From: a virus
IMG/VR virus record: IMGVR_UViG_3300021959_000091
Span: 1-43,829 of that record
Strand: one strand, 5' to 3'
Length of the DNA stretch: 43,829 nucleotides
Part shown: piece after piece, positions 7,512 to 16,588 of the stretch
Layout: every line of letters begins with the position of its first letter
How positions within the stretch are numbered: the first letter of the stretch is position 1
The notes under the pieces: model-generated
What the model saw: the letters and a program-made list of their open reading frames with translations, nothing else
What the model was told of the DNA's origin: nothing
Databases searched by the model: none
Translations under genes and position numbers: made by a program

Positions 7512-9101
7512 TTACATTCCCCACTCAAACTTTACAATACCATCAGATGTATATCCAAAAGAGTTACTACCAACAGAGTGACCGGATGCACCTGGTGCAC
7601 CAGCCCCGCCCCAGAATGAAGCGTTACCATGAGTCTCTTCATCACCTTCACTGCAGTCCATACCACCCCAAGCACCTGAAAGCATATGAACACCTAGAAT
7701 ATGTGCATCAGTTGGATCAAAAGAACCACCATTGGCTGTAAGAAGACCGGCCCAAGAATCACGTGCAGGAGCAACAGCACCGAATGATCTTGCAAGTTCA
7801 GCACCTCCATTGATTCCAATGAAAGAATCATCACCAGTTGTACGTGAAGTTGTTCTACCAGCACCAACTGTATAATCTATAATAGTTCCAATAGGAGCTG
7901 AAATAGTACCCATAATAGTAGAAGCAGAACCACCTGAAACACTACCACCAGTAGCGCCTGAACCAGTTACCCAGAACTTTGTGAATGTGGCTTTAGTAAA
8001 AAATGTGTCAGTAGCAGCTTCATCAAACACTGCGATACCTGGAACAGGCATACCAATATCTACAGCACCGTCAAGTAATGAAAATGTGCTAGATTGTGGT
8101 ACTCCATCCTTAGTAGCTGTTAAGCCATTAGAAACTGTTAATGTAGTCTCAATAACACCATCAGCTTCAGCTTTAATAAAGTAAACAACACCCTTTGTTG
8201 TATAATCAGCACCACTATCAGTAAGATTACCTTCAGTGAAACTAGCTGGATCAGCTGTACCAACATGAACAGAGTTTGTATAGTCAGGTAAGTTGAATGC
8301 ACTACCAGAACCACCATATTGATATCCGATAACATCATGTAGATCACCATATGATGGAACACCAATTGATTGACCATCGCAAATCAACCAACCAGTAGGC
8401 ATACTTGCACCTGAAGCAGCTGCAACAACAGTACCAACTGGAACAGCCGCTGCAGAAGAGTTAAAGTAGAATGTGGATGACTTCTGAGGTGTACGCCAGT
8501 GAAGATCTCCATTAGCATCAGCACCTAAAAACACTTGATTACTACCAAGACCACCAACTGGGAATGTATAGTCAACAGAGTTAATGTTAAGATCACCAGG
8601 AAGCTTAAGATGTGAAGCACTATTAGCACTAACCTGATCTGTCTTAATTTGGGTACTACTTAAAGATATACGACCACTAACTAACTCGATTGAATTACCA
8701 ACAATGTCGTTGGAAAAGTTACTAGCTGAAAGAGTACCAACTGTAATAGTACCAGAACTTGCATCAATATCAATTGTTTCATCACCAGCTTGGAGAATCT
8801 GTGATGCTGAAAGCCAACCTGTTGTAGTCTTAAAGTAAATGGTATTACTAGTATCGTTAAATACAATATCACCGTCAACAGCGTCTGTAACTGTAGTATG
8901 GTCAGCAAAAGCTCCTTGATATACGTTACCAACAACATTACCACCAAGCGTCTGCCCATCTCCAATAAATAAACGTTTGTTATCTACTGTATATCCAAGT
9001 TCACCTTCTGATAAGGTAATGTTTTGACGATCTAGATCATCTCCACGTCGAACGAGAAGCTTTAAAAGTGTGTTTTCGAGAATTTCGATTTTCTTAGCCA
9101 T
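7512..9101 (-). CDS. Tail fibre with collar domain and Gly-rich tip
   Basis: 529 residues. Residues about 15-55 (LVRRGDDLDRQ...GELGYT...RLFIGDG) resemble the N-terminal domain of major-tropism-determinant-type fibres and are paralogous to the start of the next gene. Residues about 220-280 (PVGTVVAAAS, PTGWLICDG, FNLPDYTNSVHVG) are a phage tail-collar domain of the short-tail-fibre type. The last 130 residues are rich in Gly/Ser (GSGATGGSVSGGSAS) and probably form the receptor-binding tip. It sits in the middle of the fibre cluster, so host recognition is the likely role. The spacing to 9107-10105 is five bases. Confidence 0.88.
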   Translation of the reverse strand: MAKKIEILENTLLKLLVRRGDDLDRQNITLSEGELGYTVDNKRLFIGDGQTLGGNVVGNVYQGAFADHTTVTDAVDGDIVFNDTSNTIYFKTTTGWLSASQILQAGDETIDIDASSGTITVGTLSASNFSNDIVGNSIELVSGRISLSSTQIKTDQVSANSASHLKLPGDLNINSVDYTFPVGGLGSNQVFLGADANGDLHWRTPQKSSTFYFNSSAAAVPVGTVVAAASGASMPTGWLICDGQSIGVPSYGDLHDVIGYQYGGSGSAFNLPDYTNSVHVGTADPASFTEGNLTDSGADYTTKGVVYFIKAEADGVIETTLTVSNGLTATKDGVPQSSTFSLLDGAVDIGMPVPGIAVFDEAATDTFFTKATFTKFWVTGSGATGGSVSGGSASTIMGTISAPIGTIIDYTVGAGRTTSRTTGDDSFIGINGGAELARSFGAVAPARDSWAGLLTANGGSFDPTDAHILGVHMLSGAWGGMDCSEGDEETHGNASFWGGAGAPGASGHSVGSNSFGYTSDGIVKFEWGM

Positions 9102-9106
9102 GATTT

Positions 9107-10105
9107 TTAATATTTAAATACTGGAATTGCAAGGTTGCCACAAGTGCCGGTTTGGATTGTAAGGAATCCAGCTGATGATAAAACAGCGGTAATAGTAGAA
9201 GATTGATCACTATTAGATGATGATGCACAAACTAATGTTTGGTTTGTATATAGTGTGTCAATAATACTACCTTCGTACCCAGATCCTGAATCACCAGTAA
9301 CATTCTGTGTAATGGTAGTTTCATTGGAAATAACACGACCATACTGATCGTAGTCATTTGTGTCAAAAGGACTAATGGTTGCACCACCAAGAGTCTGCAT
9401 CTTAAGGAAGCCACTATCGATTTCAAGTCCTCCACATACTGTTGAGGATTTAATACCACATGCACAAACTGTCTCAGAAGGAGCATTTGCAAATTGTAAT
9501 GCACCAGCTTGGAAGCAAAATGAGTTTGTAATATCAACTTCAACATCAGCACCACTACCACCACAAATACCATCACCAAGACTTCCTGAACTAATAGAAC
9601 CACCAATAACACTAAGTTGACCTGTGTTAGAAATAGTAATGGATGTACCATCAACATTAGCTGAAAGACCTTCTACAGGATTAAGTGCAAGACCACCGTT
9701 TGTAGCAACAACATCACTATTAAGCTTATCAGCAGTTATACCACCATCAACAATATGTAGTTGATTACTACCATCATACTCAATTGAGGATTCATCCGGA
9801 CGTGTGCCAATAAAGCCCCAAGATGAAAGCACTGTAGCATCTGTTCCTGAGAGCTGATAAAGTAAATTGTCTTCATATACTATATCACCGGTAGCAGCTG
9901 TTGTAAGATCGGTTCTTGTACCTACTGAGAGTGGTGGATGTGCTATATTACCTACAGAACTACCACCAATAGTGAAACCATCACCAACCCAGACTCTTTT
10001 ACCATCTGTTGTGTAACCAAGTTCACCTTGCTCTAGAGTAACTGACTGACGCTGTGCATCAGTACCTCTCCTTAATTTTAATTTTACGATTTCGACGTCA
10101 GGCAT
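9107..10105 (-). CDS. Tail fibre/spike, Cys-rich C-terminal half
   Basis: 332 residues. The N-terminus (LRRGTDAQRQSVTLEQGELG ... RVWVGDG) is the same module that begins the neighbouring fibre 7512-9101. The second half is beta-rich and contains an unusual number of cysteines for a phage fibre (GICGG, SFCFQ, TVCACG, TVCGG, LVCAS, GTCG). No collar domain is visible. It probably trimerises and attaches by the N-terminal module. No late promoter is visible before it; the 12-base gap to 10118-10720 suggests co-transcription from the promoter at 10726. Confidence 0.82.
   Translation of the reverse strand: MPDVEIVKLKLRRGTDAQRQSVTLEQGELGYTTDGKRVWVGDGFTIGGSSVGNIAHPPLSVGTRTDLTTAATGDIVYEDNLLYQLSGTDATVLSSWGFIGTRPDESSIEYDGSNQLHIVDGGITADKLNSDVVATNGGLALNPVEGLSANVDGTSITISNTGQLSVIGGSISSGSLGDGICGGSGADVEVDITNSFCFQAGALQFANAPSETVCACGIKSSTVCGGLEIDSGFLKMQTLGGATISPFDTNDYDQYGRVISNETTITQNVTGDSGSGYEGSIIDTLYTNQTLVCASSSNSDQSSTITAVLSSAGFLTIQTGTCGNLAIPVFKY
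9111..9118 (-). promoter_or_regulatory. T4-type late promoter (TTTAAATA) for 7512-9101
   Basis: The core is followed by nine bases and then ATG at 9101. It overlaps the end of the upstream gene 9107-10105. Confidence 0.5.
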
Positions 10106-10117
10106 TGTTTTAAATTG

Positions 10118-10720
10118 TTAGGAAGTTCTTTTCCACACATACATTCCAAATGCAGGTGGTATGTTATTATGAGGAGTATTGCTACCGGTATTTTGAATAA
10201 CATCAGTAGAGTATGAATCATTACCATTATTGGAGTTACCAGGAGAAATTGTATCACCTCCTAAACTCGTCGATCCATTATCTGACCATTTAGCCTGGTG
10301 ATTATGTGATGGAAGTTCTGATTCTGAAAGTTGGTGGTTATATTTACCACTTGGATCATTACCAGCAGCGATTGCTACTGATTCCGTACCATCATTACCT
10401 GTACCAGCACTTGCAATAAAGCGACCTTCTGCAACTTGCTCCCATGTTGTTCCAGAGAAACGAGTACTTGGATTGTTGTTGTCAGTTGAGAATAAAACTG
10501 AACCAACAGGGTAGATAGCCTCTGCTATAGAATTTGTAAAGACATCACCAATCGTTCCATCGATCTCGACTCCGGTCTGACCAAGTCTCAGTGCACTTTT
10601 ATTACCAAACCCGTCATATATATCTTGTAAACCGGATGATGGTAATGGTGCACCTTTTGCGTGGAGGACACCGACATATGTTTCAGATATGTTAGTGTTA
10701 GTTAGTGATTCACTTGCCAT
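10118..10720 (-). CDS. Collar/short-fibre protein, T4 gp10 C-terminus-like
   Basis: 200 residues from ATG at 10720 (MASESLTNTNISETYVG). An upstream TTG at 10753 would extend the frame through the late promoter and is rejected. Residues about 63-200 show the fold signature YPVGSVLFSTD...P...F.GTWEQVAEGRFI, then ESELPSHNH, and a C-terminal PPAFGMYVWKRTS. This is typical of the C-terminal domain of T4 gp10-type baseplate/short-fibre attachment proteins. It probably fixes fibres to the baseplate. It lies between the fibres and the large wedge-region proteins, as expected for that role. Confidence 0.85.
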   Translation of the reverse strand: MASESLTNTNISETYVGVLHAKGAPLPSSGLQDIYDGFGNKSALRLGQTGVEIDGTIGDVFTNSIAEAIYPVGSVLFSTDNNNPSTRFSGTTWEQVAEGRFIASAGTGNDGTESVAIAAGNDPSGKYNHQLSESELPSHNHQAKWSDNGSTSLGGDTISPGNSNNGNDSYSTDVIQNTGSNTPHNNIPPAFGMYVWKRTS

Positions 10721-10725
10721 ACATA

Positions 10726-10733
10726 TATTTATG
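10726..10733 (-). promoter_or_regulatory. T4-type late promoter (CATAAATA) for 10118-10720
   Basis: The core, exactly five bases (TATGT), then ATG at 10720. This decides the start of that gene. Confidence 0.7.
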
Positions 10734-10753
10734 TCAGTGGCAGTAGTAAGCAA

Positions 10754-12712
10754 TTATATTTCTATAATTCCATTAACTGTATATGAAGGCTGAATCTTAC
10801 TATCAACACCTGGCTTGACAAAGTTCATTAACTTCTCTTGAAGCTCATATACTAGATTAAAACATCTATTAAGAACACCTGTAAGATTCTCTTCATTTGC
10901 ATGAACATATAGATTTTCAATCTCTTGAATCAAGAACTTATCAAACTCAACATTGTAATCATAGTTATCAAGCTCAAGTACATCATTTACATACTTACCT
11001 GTGAATCTACCAATAATATTGTTCTTAAGTGTTAATGTATCATTGACAATCTTAAAGAGCTCTGTATTAATAACAGACTGTTGAATGAAACTATCACTAT
11101 TAAGTGAGAAGCCTTCAATACCGTAGTTATCATAGTTCTCATCTTTCAATACTCGCTGATATGCTGTGTGAGTAGGTTCATCAAAGAAGTACAATCTACC
11201 ATCTGTAAGCATAATAGCTCTATCATAAGCACTAGTAGATGGGAATACAGTAAAGCTCGAAATCTCATCATCAAGAAGTCCACTTACTCTTTCAGTATCA
11301 GTAACATCACCATATCCTAAGCCAAGATTCCAGTAGAAGTCAGCTTGTGAAAAGTTAATGTCTTGGAAATTCCACCTATTGTTAATAGTTGCAACAGTAT
11401 CATCTATTGTCTCAGTATGGTCAGCAAAGTTAAGAAGGTAAAGTCTTTCAGTTCTAAATTTACCAATAACCTCAGCTGGACGTGTCTTAAACTTCTTATA
11501 GACAGTACGGTTTGTAGAGAAATACCAGTAATTACTATCTGTACCAGAGAATGTAACATCTTTAATAACCTCTGTCTCACTAAGCTTATCATTAAGTGTA
11601 ATCTTCTCTTTGAAACGGAAGCTATCACCACTAAATCTATATAAGAATGGTGTACGAGTTGTTATATCGTTAGTCTCTACATCTTTATATGTTACAACAT
11701 ACAATGAACCAAAGTCTGGATCAAATCCAAATGCACCCATTGTCTCAGTACGAAGATCGATAGATGTTATACGTGTAATGTAATTAAACTCTTCATCAAA
11801 GATTTTAACAACTAGATTACCTGAATCATAAACAGCTACTCGATTATCACCAGCAGCAAGTTTAGTTGGACGTTTAAATTTTGTTGCACGTGTTTCACCA
11901 CCATAACCACCTACTAATTCGAGGTAATTACGCTTATTGCGAAGTGAGCTATCATTATTAATGTAGCCTCCAATTTCATAACGTAGAACCGTGTTGTTAC
12001 CGGTATCGGAAAGGTATAAGTGTCTCTCAGTGGAAGCAATACCACCAAGTTCAGCAAATGATAAGTCGTTCTCCTGTGACTCATAACCAGTAGAGTCTTC
12101 AATAACCTTGAGACTTGTGTTAGATCCAGTCAAACATATAAGGTTAGAAGAAGTACAAGCAAACAGGGAGAAACGATCATCATACTCGAGGTTTGATTGA
12201 GCAGTAGCATCAACAATATAACCAAATGAACTTAAAAAGTAGTTATTAGCAAACTTTGTATTTGCTTGGAATTGAGGATTCTCAGCATCAGATGTTCGAA
12301 TCTCAAACCCTGTTGTAAAGGGGTTAGTTACAGAAGCATATCTTAATGTCTCGGCATAAGGTAGCTTATTAGAAGCAATAAAGAGTCTTGAGTAAACATA
12401 TGTGTTATTCTCTCTTAACTTATCCAACTTAAACTGAAACAGCTTATAATCGAAGTTATCATTAAGATTGAAGACACATTCACTCTCTGTATTTGGAAGT
12501 ACTAACCCATCATCAGCAATAACGCGATCTGTGTAAAAGTTAGTAAAGAATAGATCAGTAGCATATGTACTCTTAGATGATAGAGCTTTACCAGTAGAAA
12601 CTTCAGTAGCAATACCGTCTGTTATTTCGGCAAAGCCATGAAAATCTGTACCGGTAAGAGTAAACATCTCACCAGCTGTATATATCTTTTTATATGAGGT
12701 ATAATCAATCAT
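10754..12712 (-). CDS. Virion structural protein with NHL-like beta-propeller
   Basis: 652 residues. The central part shows propeller-type repeats: IASTERHLYLSDTGNNTVLR, RPTKLAAGDNRVAVYDSGN and FGFDPDFGSLYVVTYKD resemble NHL blades. The N- and C-termini are not recognised. It follows 12715-16029 with a two-base gap and lacks its own promoter, so both are made from one transcript. Position between gp6/gp25 and the fibres suggests a peripheral baseplate component taking the place of T4 gp7-gp10. That is inference from gene order only. Confidence 0.78.
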   Translation of the reverse strand: MIDYTSYKKIYTAGEMFTLTGTDFHGFAEITDGIATEVSTGKALSSKSTYATDLFFTNFYTDRVIADDGLVLPNTESECVFNLNDNFDYKLFQFKLDKLRENNTYVYSRLFIASNKLPYAETLRYASVTNPFTTGFEIRTSDAENPQFQANTKFANNYFLSSFGYIVDATAQSNLEYDDRFSLFACTSSNLICLTGSNTSLKVIEDSTGYESQENDLSFAELGGIASTERHLYLSDTGNNTVLRYEIGGYINNDSSLRNKRNYLELVGGYGGETRATKFKRPTKLAAGDNRVAVYDSGNLVVKIFDEEFNYITRITSIDLRTETMGAFGFDPDFGSLYVVTYKDVETNDITTRTPFLYRFSGDSFRFKEKITLNDKLSETEVIKDVTFSGTDSNYWYFSTNRTVYKKFKTRPAEVIGKFRTERLYLLNFADHTETIDDTVATINNRWNFQDINFSQADFYWNLGLGYGDVTDTERVSGLLDDEISSFTVFPSTSAYDRAIMLTDGRLYFFDEPTHTAYQRVLKDENYDNYGIEGFSLNSDSFIQQSVINTELFKIVNDTLTLKNNIIGRFTGKYVNDVLELDNYDYNVEFDKFLIQEIENLYVHANEENLTGVLNRCFNLVYELQEKLMNFVKPGVDSKIQPSYTVNGIIEI

Positions 12713-12714
12713 CT

Positions 12715-15700
12715 TTAGTAATCGAGGAATTTCACGTCGTTAATTTTAACTCCAACAGGTGCAAAGCTATTAGCTTCAGCAAGTATAGATGTTTTAATCT
12801 GATCTCTTACTACTGTATCTGTAATATTAAGATTTCTAACAATAATATCAATATGGTTAGAGGAGTTTGTTCTGTTAAACTTGAAGAACTGCTGAATCTC
12901 AGTCTTTGATGTTCTCTGACCAGCCGGTACAGAAAGCACAATATCATCAATCTTCTTCTCAAAGAGATATAAGGCATAAACAAGCTCTGTATCAATAGCT
13001 CGGTCATAGATGAATGGATTTCTTATAGTCAAGTCCTTAGTATAGTAATAACCAGATTGTCTTAAGTAAGTAGATAAATCTAAGTTACTTTGGAACCCAG
13101 CTGTACCCATGAAGAACTCATCACTGAACACATCTTGGATCAAATACTTACCTGGTGAGAAAGTTTGGTTCTCATACAACTCACCATTAATGTATAGTGT
13201 TGAGTTACCTTGTTTAGTATCAAGTCTGTAAGTAAAGTTGTAGAATCCAGGCTCTTGTGGCGGGTCAAACGAAATAGTCTTATTAAGCACATCTTCTGTA
13301 TCAAGATAGTTCCTTAAGGATAGCTTAAAGTCAATAGTCTTTGAATCATATATATGATTTAGTACATTATAGTTGGTTAACTTTGTATCATCAGTATTTG
13401 AAGCAAGAGTAACACCTGAAAGAGCAGCTGCTGTAAGTGATGGCATTGTACCTTTGGAAAGGTATAGTTTATCATCATTACCTTGTGCAAGTAGTACTGG
13501 GTATTGGTAGTTAACACCGTTAATGTACTCGTTAATCCAATCCATTGATATAAATTCACCACCTGATAGAGCTACTGTTGTTTGTGTAACTGGTGAAGGT
13601 ATGTTAATGTTACTAATTGAACCAGATAACTCAAATACACCACTTGTATTGAATACGAAATATTCTGTTGGCTTAAGAACATAGATCTTATCATTAACAA
13701 CAGTAAAGTCTTTAATACTATCAGCTCTGAGGAAAGCTTCTGGTGCAGAGTCAAGATTATGCTTAACAATATAGCTACTTACTTGATAGAATGTAGTAGT
13801 GTCATTTTCCCAGTTAGTATTACTACCAGGTAACTTAAAGACTGTATCCTTATACTCAAGAACATTGTCATATAAGCAGAACTCATTCTCATATACATCA
13901 AACTCATCAGCTGATAGAGTAGATACTGCGAATGTATTAGTATTGATTCTTCTTACAAGTTGATCAGATGAGATAAAGTCGATATTATCATGTTTCTGAT
14001 AAGCACCATAGTAATCAAGAATATCTGAACCACATTCAAGCTTAATCTTATTACCTTGTGTGTTAACCTTATAGAATAGATTACCTGCACATGTTACAAT
14101 AAAGTCATCAAGTGCACTTCTCTTAAATACCTGCTTAATCTTGGTTTTAAAGTCTATTCTATTGAGTAGTGTAAAGTCAGTGTTATATATGTAAAGTGTA
14201 TTTTCACTTACAACATGAACAAATGGTGTTACTGTCTGATCTTGGAAAATACCAAATCCTTTATTAGTATTGTTGCCCATAAGAGCAAAGCCATACTGAT
14301 TCTCAGGATTAATATACATGTTAAAGTTCAATGTAAAGTTCTTAGCAGAATCAATCTGATCTGTTACTCTAACACACGCATATTTATCACCATCAAACGT
14401 AAGCTCATCACCGATAAAGTCATTACAAATATTTTCTGTCTCACCTCTTACAATCTTGGATGTTAAGTAACTATCAAATGATGAGATAATAGGAGATGAG
14501 CTATTAATGAGCTCTGTGATGTCAGCATTACCAATTCTTTGATATTTAACTGAAGCATTTGGTACAATAGCAGAATCACTACTCTTATCGAAGAATTTCT
14601 CCTTATTGAGAACTGCTTCAGTTACTGCAAGATCAACACTATCGACACTATCAAAGAAAGAAGGTAGATATACAGATGTAGAAGAAAGAGCAGCACTCTT
14701 TGAGATCTTATCTGGGTAGTAGTATCTATCTACCCATATACCCTGTGTTCCAAGTACACCACCTGACAACCAAGTGCAAAGATATCTACCATTATCATAT
14801 TGTGTGCTATTCTGCCTCTTTACAAATACCTTATCAGCAAGGTTTGGTGAAGGACCAGCAAAAGCTCCATTAAAGGCAAATTGTGTATCATTGAGGTTTA
14901 GCTTCTCGTATGGATACATTGAAGAAGGTGCAGTAAAGTGAGTATCTGTACCATTTACAATAAATACATCTTTATCATAAAAACTGTAATTGAGGTTAAG
15001 CTTAGTAAGACCTTTTTCTTGATCATTACCTGAATATATGCCATAATACTCTCTAGGATCTTGACCTAGCCCGATTGGACTATTAACCATGCTAGAACCC
15101 CTTTTGACAAAGTTAAACTCAGACCTATTAGTATCAAGTGAGAGATAATTTATAGGCATACTATCAGCTGAGATACTATTGTAGTTAGCAACAAATAAAT
15201 ACTGACCATCTTCATCATCATTACTATTCTCTGTATCTAGAATAAGATTAGATGTCTTTTGATTATTATAGCTTGCAAAGCTTTTATTTAAAAACTGCTT
15301 ATTTTGATCTAAGTTGTAGTTAACATGAAGTAAGTTATTAAGACCTCTGTTAAGACTACCAGCTTTTAATGGCTCGAGAACCATGCTATCACCACTTAAA
15401 GTAACAACATTAAGAACATCGTTATGAAACTTGAATAATTGAAGATATCCATCATCATCAAGCACATATCTAAATACATCATTTCGCTCTTGCGTGATAC
15501 CCTTATAGTAATCTACATTCTGGTAGAATACGAAGGTATTTTCTGATGTGTTGTAGTTGAGGTAGAAGTCAAACAACCCGTTGTTGTGCTTAATACGACA
15601 AAGGTTGTTATTAAGGGCTTCAATCTCGAAAAAGAAGTTATTATCAAATAACCCAGTAGTATCAAGGGTCTTAAGACCAAGAGCTTTTTGCTGATCAGTA

Positions 15701-16029
15701 GCATCAAGATTGCTCTTGAATATGTAGAAGTATTTGGATGGCTCTGTACCAGGTCTTTCAAAACCAATCTTAGTAATTAGTGAAGTTGATTGACTTTCAG
15801 CAATAGAAGATATAGAAAGGAAGTTAGTAAGCTTATTCCTACCAGTCATGTAGAATGATGAGTAGTTGTTAATCCTACTATCACGAGCTCCTGAAAGTGC
15901 GTCAATACTATTAACCTGGAAGCCCTGCTCAAGTGTAGAAGCAGTTTGATCAACAGATATGTATCTATCGTCGTACTCTGCTGTAGGGAAAGCAACTGAG
16001 CTTACATGATATGTATTTGTAGTAGCCAT
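12715..16029 (-). CDS. Very large virion/baseplate protein with LamG-like segments
   Basis: 1104 residues from the second ATG (MATTNTYHVSS) at 16029. The ATG at 16035 lies only three bases after the TAAATA core and would be inside or before the predicted transcript start. Two segments look like LamG/concanavalin folds: one around LTFDGDKYACVRVTD ... FTLNFNMYINPE, the other near the C-terminus (NFTYRLDTKQGNSTLYINGE). The C-terminal NITDTVVRDQIKTSILAEAN and VGVKIND end resembles a short alpha/beta domain. It is probably a baseplate-periphery or fibre-anchoring protein. Exact function unknown. Confidence 0.78.
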   Translation of the reverse strand: MATTNTYHVSSVAFPTAEYDDRYISVDQTASTLEQGFQVNSIDALSGARDSRINNYSSFYMTGRNKLTNFLSISSIAESQSTSLITKIGFERPGTEPSKYFYIFKSNLDATDQQKALGLKTLDTTGLFDNNFFFEIEALNNNLCRIKHNNGLFDFYLNYNTSENTFVFYQNVDYYKGITQERNDVFRYVLDDDGYLQLFKFHNDVLNVVTLSGDSMVLEPLKAGSLNRGLNNLLHVNYNLDQNKQFLNKSFASYNNQKTSNLILDTENSNDDEDGQYLFVANYNSISADSMPINYLSLDTNRSEFNFVKRGSSMVNSPIGLGQDPREYYGIYSGNDQEKGLTKLNLNYSFYDKDVFIVNGTDTHFTAPSSMYPYEKLNLNDTQFAFNGAFAGPSPNLADKVFVKRQNSTQYDNGRYLCTWLSGGVLGTQGIWVDRYYYPDKISKSAALSSTSVYLPSFFDSVDSVDLAVTEAVLNKEKFFDKSSDSAIVPNASVKYQRIGNADITELINSSSPIISSFDSYLTSKIVRGETENICNDFIGDELTFDGDKYACVRVTDQIDSAKNFTLNFNMYINPENQYGFALMGNNTNKGFGIFQDQTVTPFVHVVSENTLYIYNTDFTLLNRIDFKTKIKQVFKRSALDDFIVTCAGNLFYKVNTQGNKIKLECGSDILDYYGAYQKHDNIDFISSDQLVRRINTNTFAVSTLSADEFDVYENEFCLYDNVLEYKDTVFKLPGSNTNWENDTTTFYQVSSYIVKHNLDSAPEAFLRADSIKDFTVVNDKIYVLKPTEYFVFNTSGVFELSGSISNINIPSPVTQTTVALSGGEFISMDWINEYINGVNYQYPVLLAQGNDDKLYLSKGTMPSLTAAALSGVTLASNTDDTKLTNYNVLNHIYDSKTIDFKLSLRNYLDTEDVLNKTISFDPPQEPGFYNFTYRLDTKQGNSTLYINGELYENQTFSPGKYLIQDVFSDEFFMGTAGFQSNLDLSTYLRQSGYYYTKDLTIRNPFIYDRAIDTELVYALYLFEKKIDDIVLSVPAGQRTSKTEIQQFFKFNRTNSSNHIDIIVRNLNITDTVVRDQIKTSILAEANSFAPVGVKINDVKFLDY

Positions 16030-16038
16030 TAACATACA

Positions 16039-16046
16039 TATTTAAT
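16039..16046 (-). promoter_or_regulatory. T4-type late promoter (ATTAAATA) for 12715-16029
   Basis: Nine bases separate the core from ATG at 16029, the same spacing as at 9101 and 19500. Three bases separate it from the rejected ATG at 16035. Confidence 0.55.
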
Positions 16047-16066
16047 GGTACAAATGAAGAACACAA

Positions 16067-16588
16067 TCAATTATTTAGGAAAGTAATATAGGTACTGTTG
16101 TTGAACTTACTCTGTAGATTGGCTACTGTATTAGAACCAGAAAATCCTGTCATTTGAGTAGAAGTAATACCAAGCTTCTGGATATTATCATAATAACTCT
16201 CTCTAATCAACTTAATAGGTTGATTGATATTAGCGTAGAATCCATTATTAAAGTGAACGAGGAATTGAGCTGTAAGGTTCGTAAAGAATGAGCTAGTTGA
16301 TGGTACGTATGTATGCTCGTATTCATCAAGAATAGTACCACCTACTTTACCATAAAGCATCTCGTTAAAGATAGACTCTTCCTTATAGTTAAATACAATG
16401 TCCTTTTGGCTGAAATCTGTATCAGAACCATCACCCCAGTTAATATCTAGAGTTAAGGCAGCATTAGTTGATTCATCAATCCCAGAAAGTATGAAATTAA
16501 TAGAAGGAGCACCTTTGAATAAAATCTCATCTTTGAGAACTGTTGTATTCTCTTCTGTGACTGGGAGGTTAATAAAGATGTTACTCAT
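16067..16588 (-). CDS. Small virion protein, PKD-like fold
   Basis: 173 residues. The segment LDINWGDGSDTDFS and the later EYEHTYVPSTSSFF match the WGDG ... H-Y pattern of PKD/immunoglobulin-like domains, which occur on many phage virion proteins. The start overlaps the stop of 16588-19500 by one base (TAATG), implying translational coupling. Its stop codon is TGA, rare in this window; no recognisable domain follows it in frame. Probably an accessory part of the baseplate together with its large neighbour. Confidence 0.78.
   Translation of the reverse strand: MSNIFINLPVTEENTTVLKDEILFKGAPSINFILSGIDESTNAALTLDINWGDGSDTDFSQKDIVFNYKEESIFNEMLYGKVGGTILDEYEHTYVPSTSSFFTNLTAQFLVHFNNGFYANINQPIKLIRESYYDNIQKLGITSTQMTGFSGSNTVANLQSKFNNSTYITFLNN

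Noticed and set aside
7512-10105. Diversity-generating retroelement suggested by the Mtd-like fibre N-termini
   Set aside because: No reverse transcriptase, template repeat or variable-repeat pair is visible in the window.
10721-10753. TTG start extending 10118-10720
   Set aside because: It would place the late promoter inside the gene; ATG at 10720 has the exact promoter spacing.
16036-16069. Readthrough of the TGA ending 16067-16588
   Set aside because: The in-frame continuation is about 32 codons of unremarkable sequence overlapping the next promoter and gene start.
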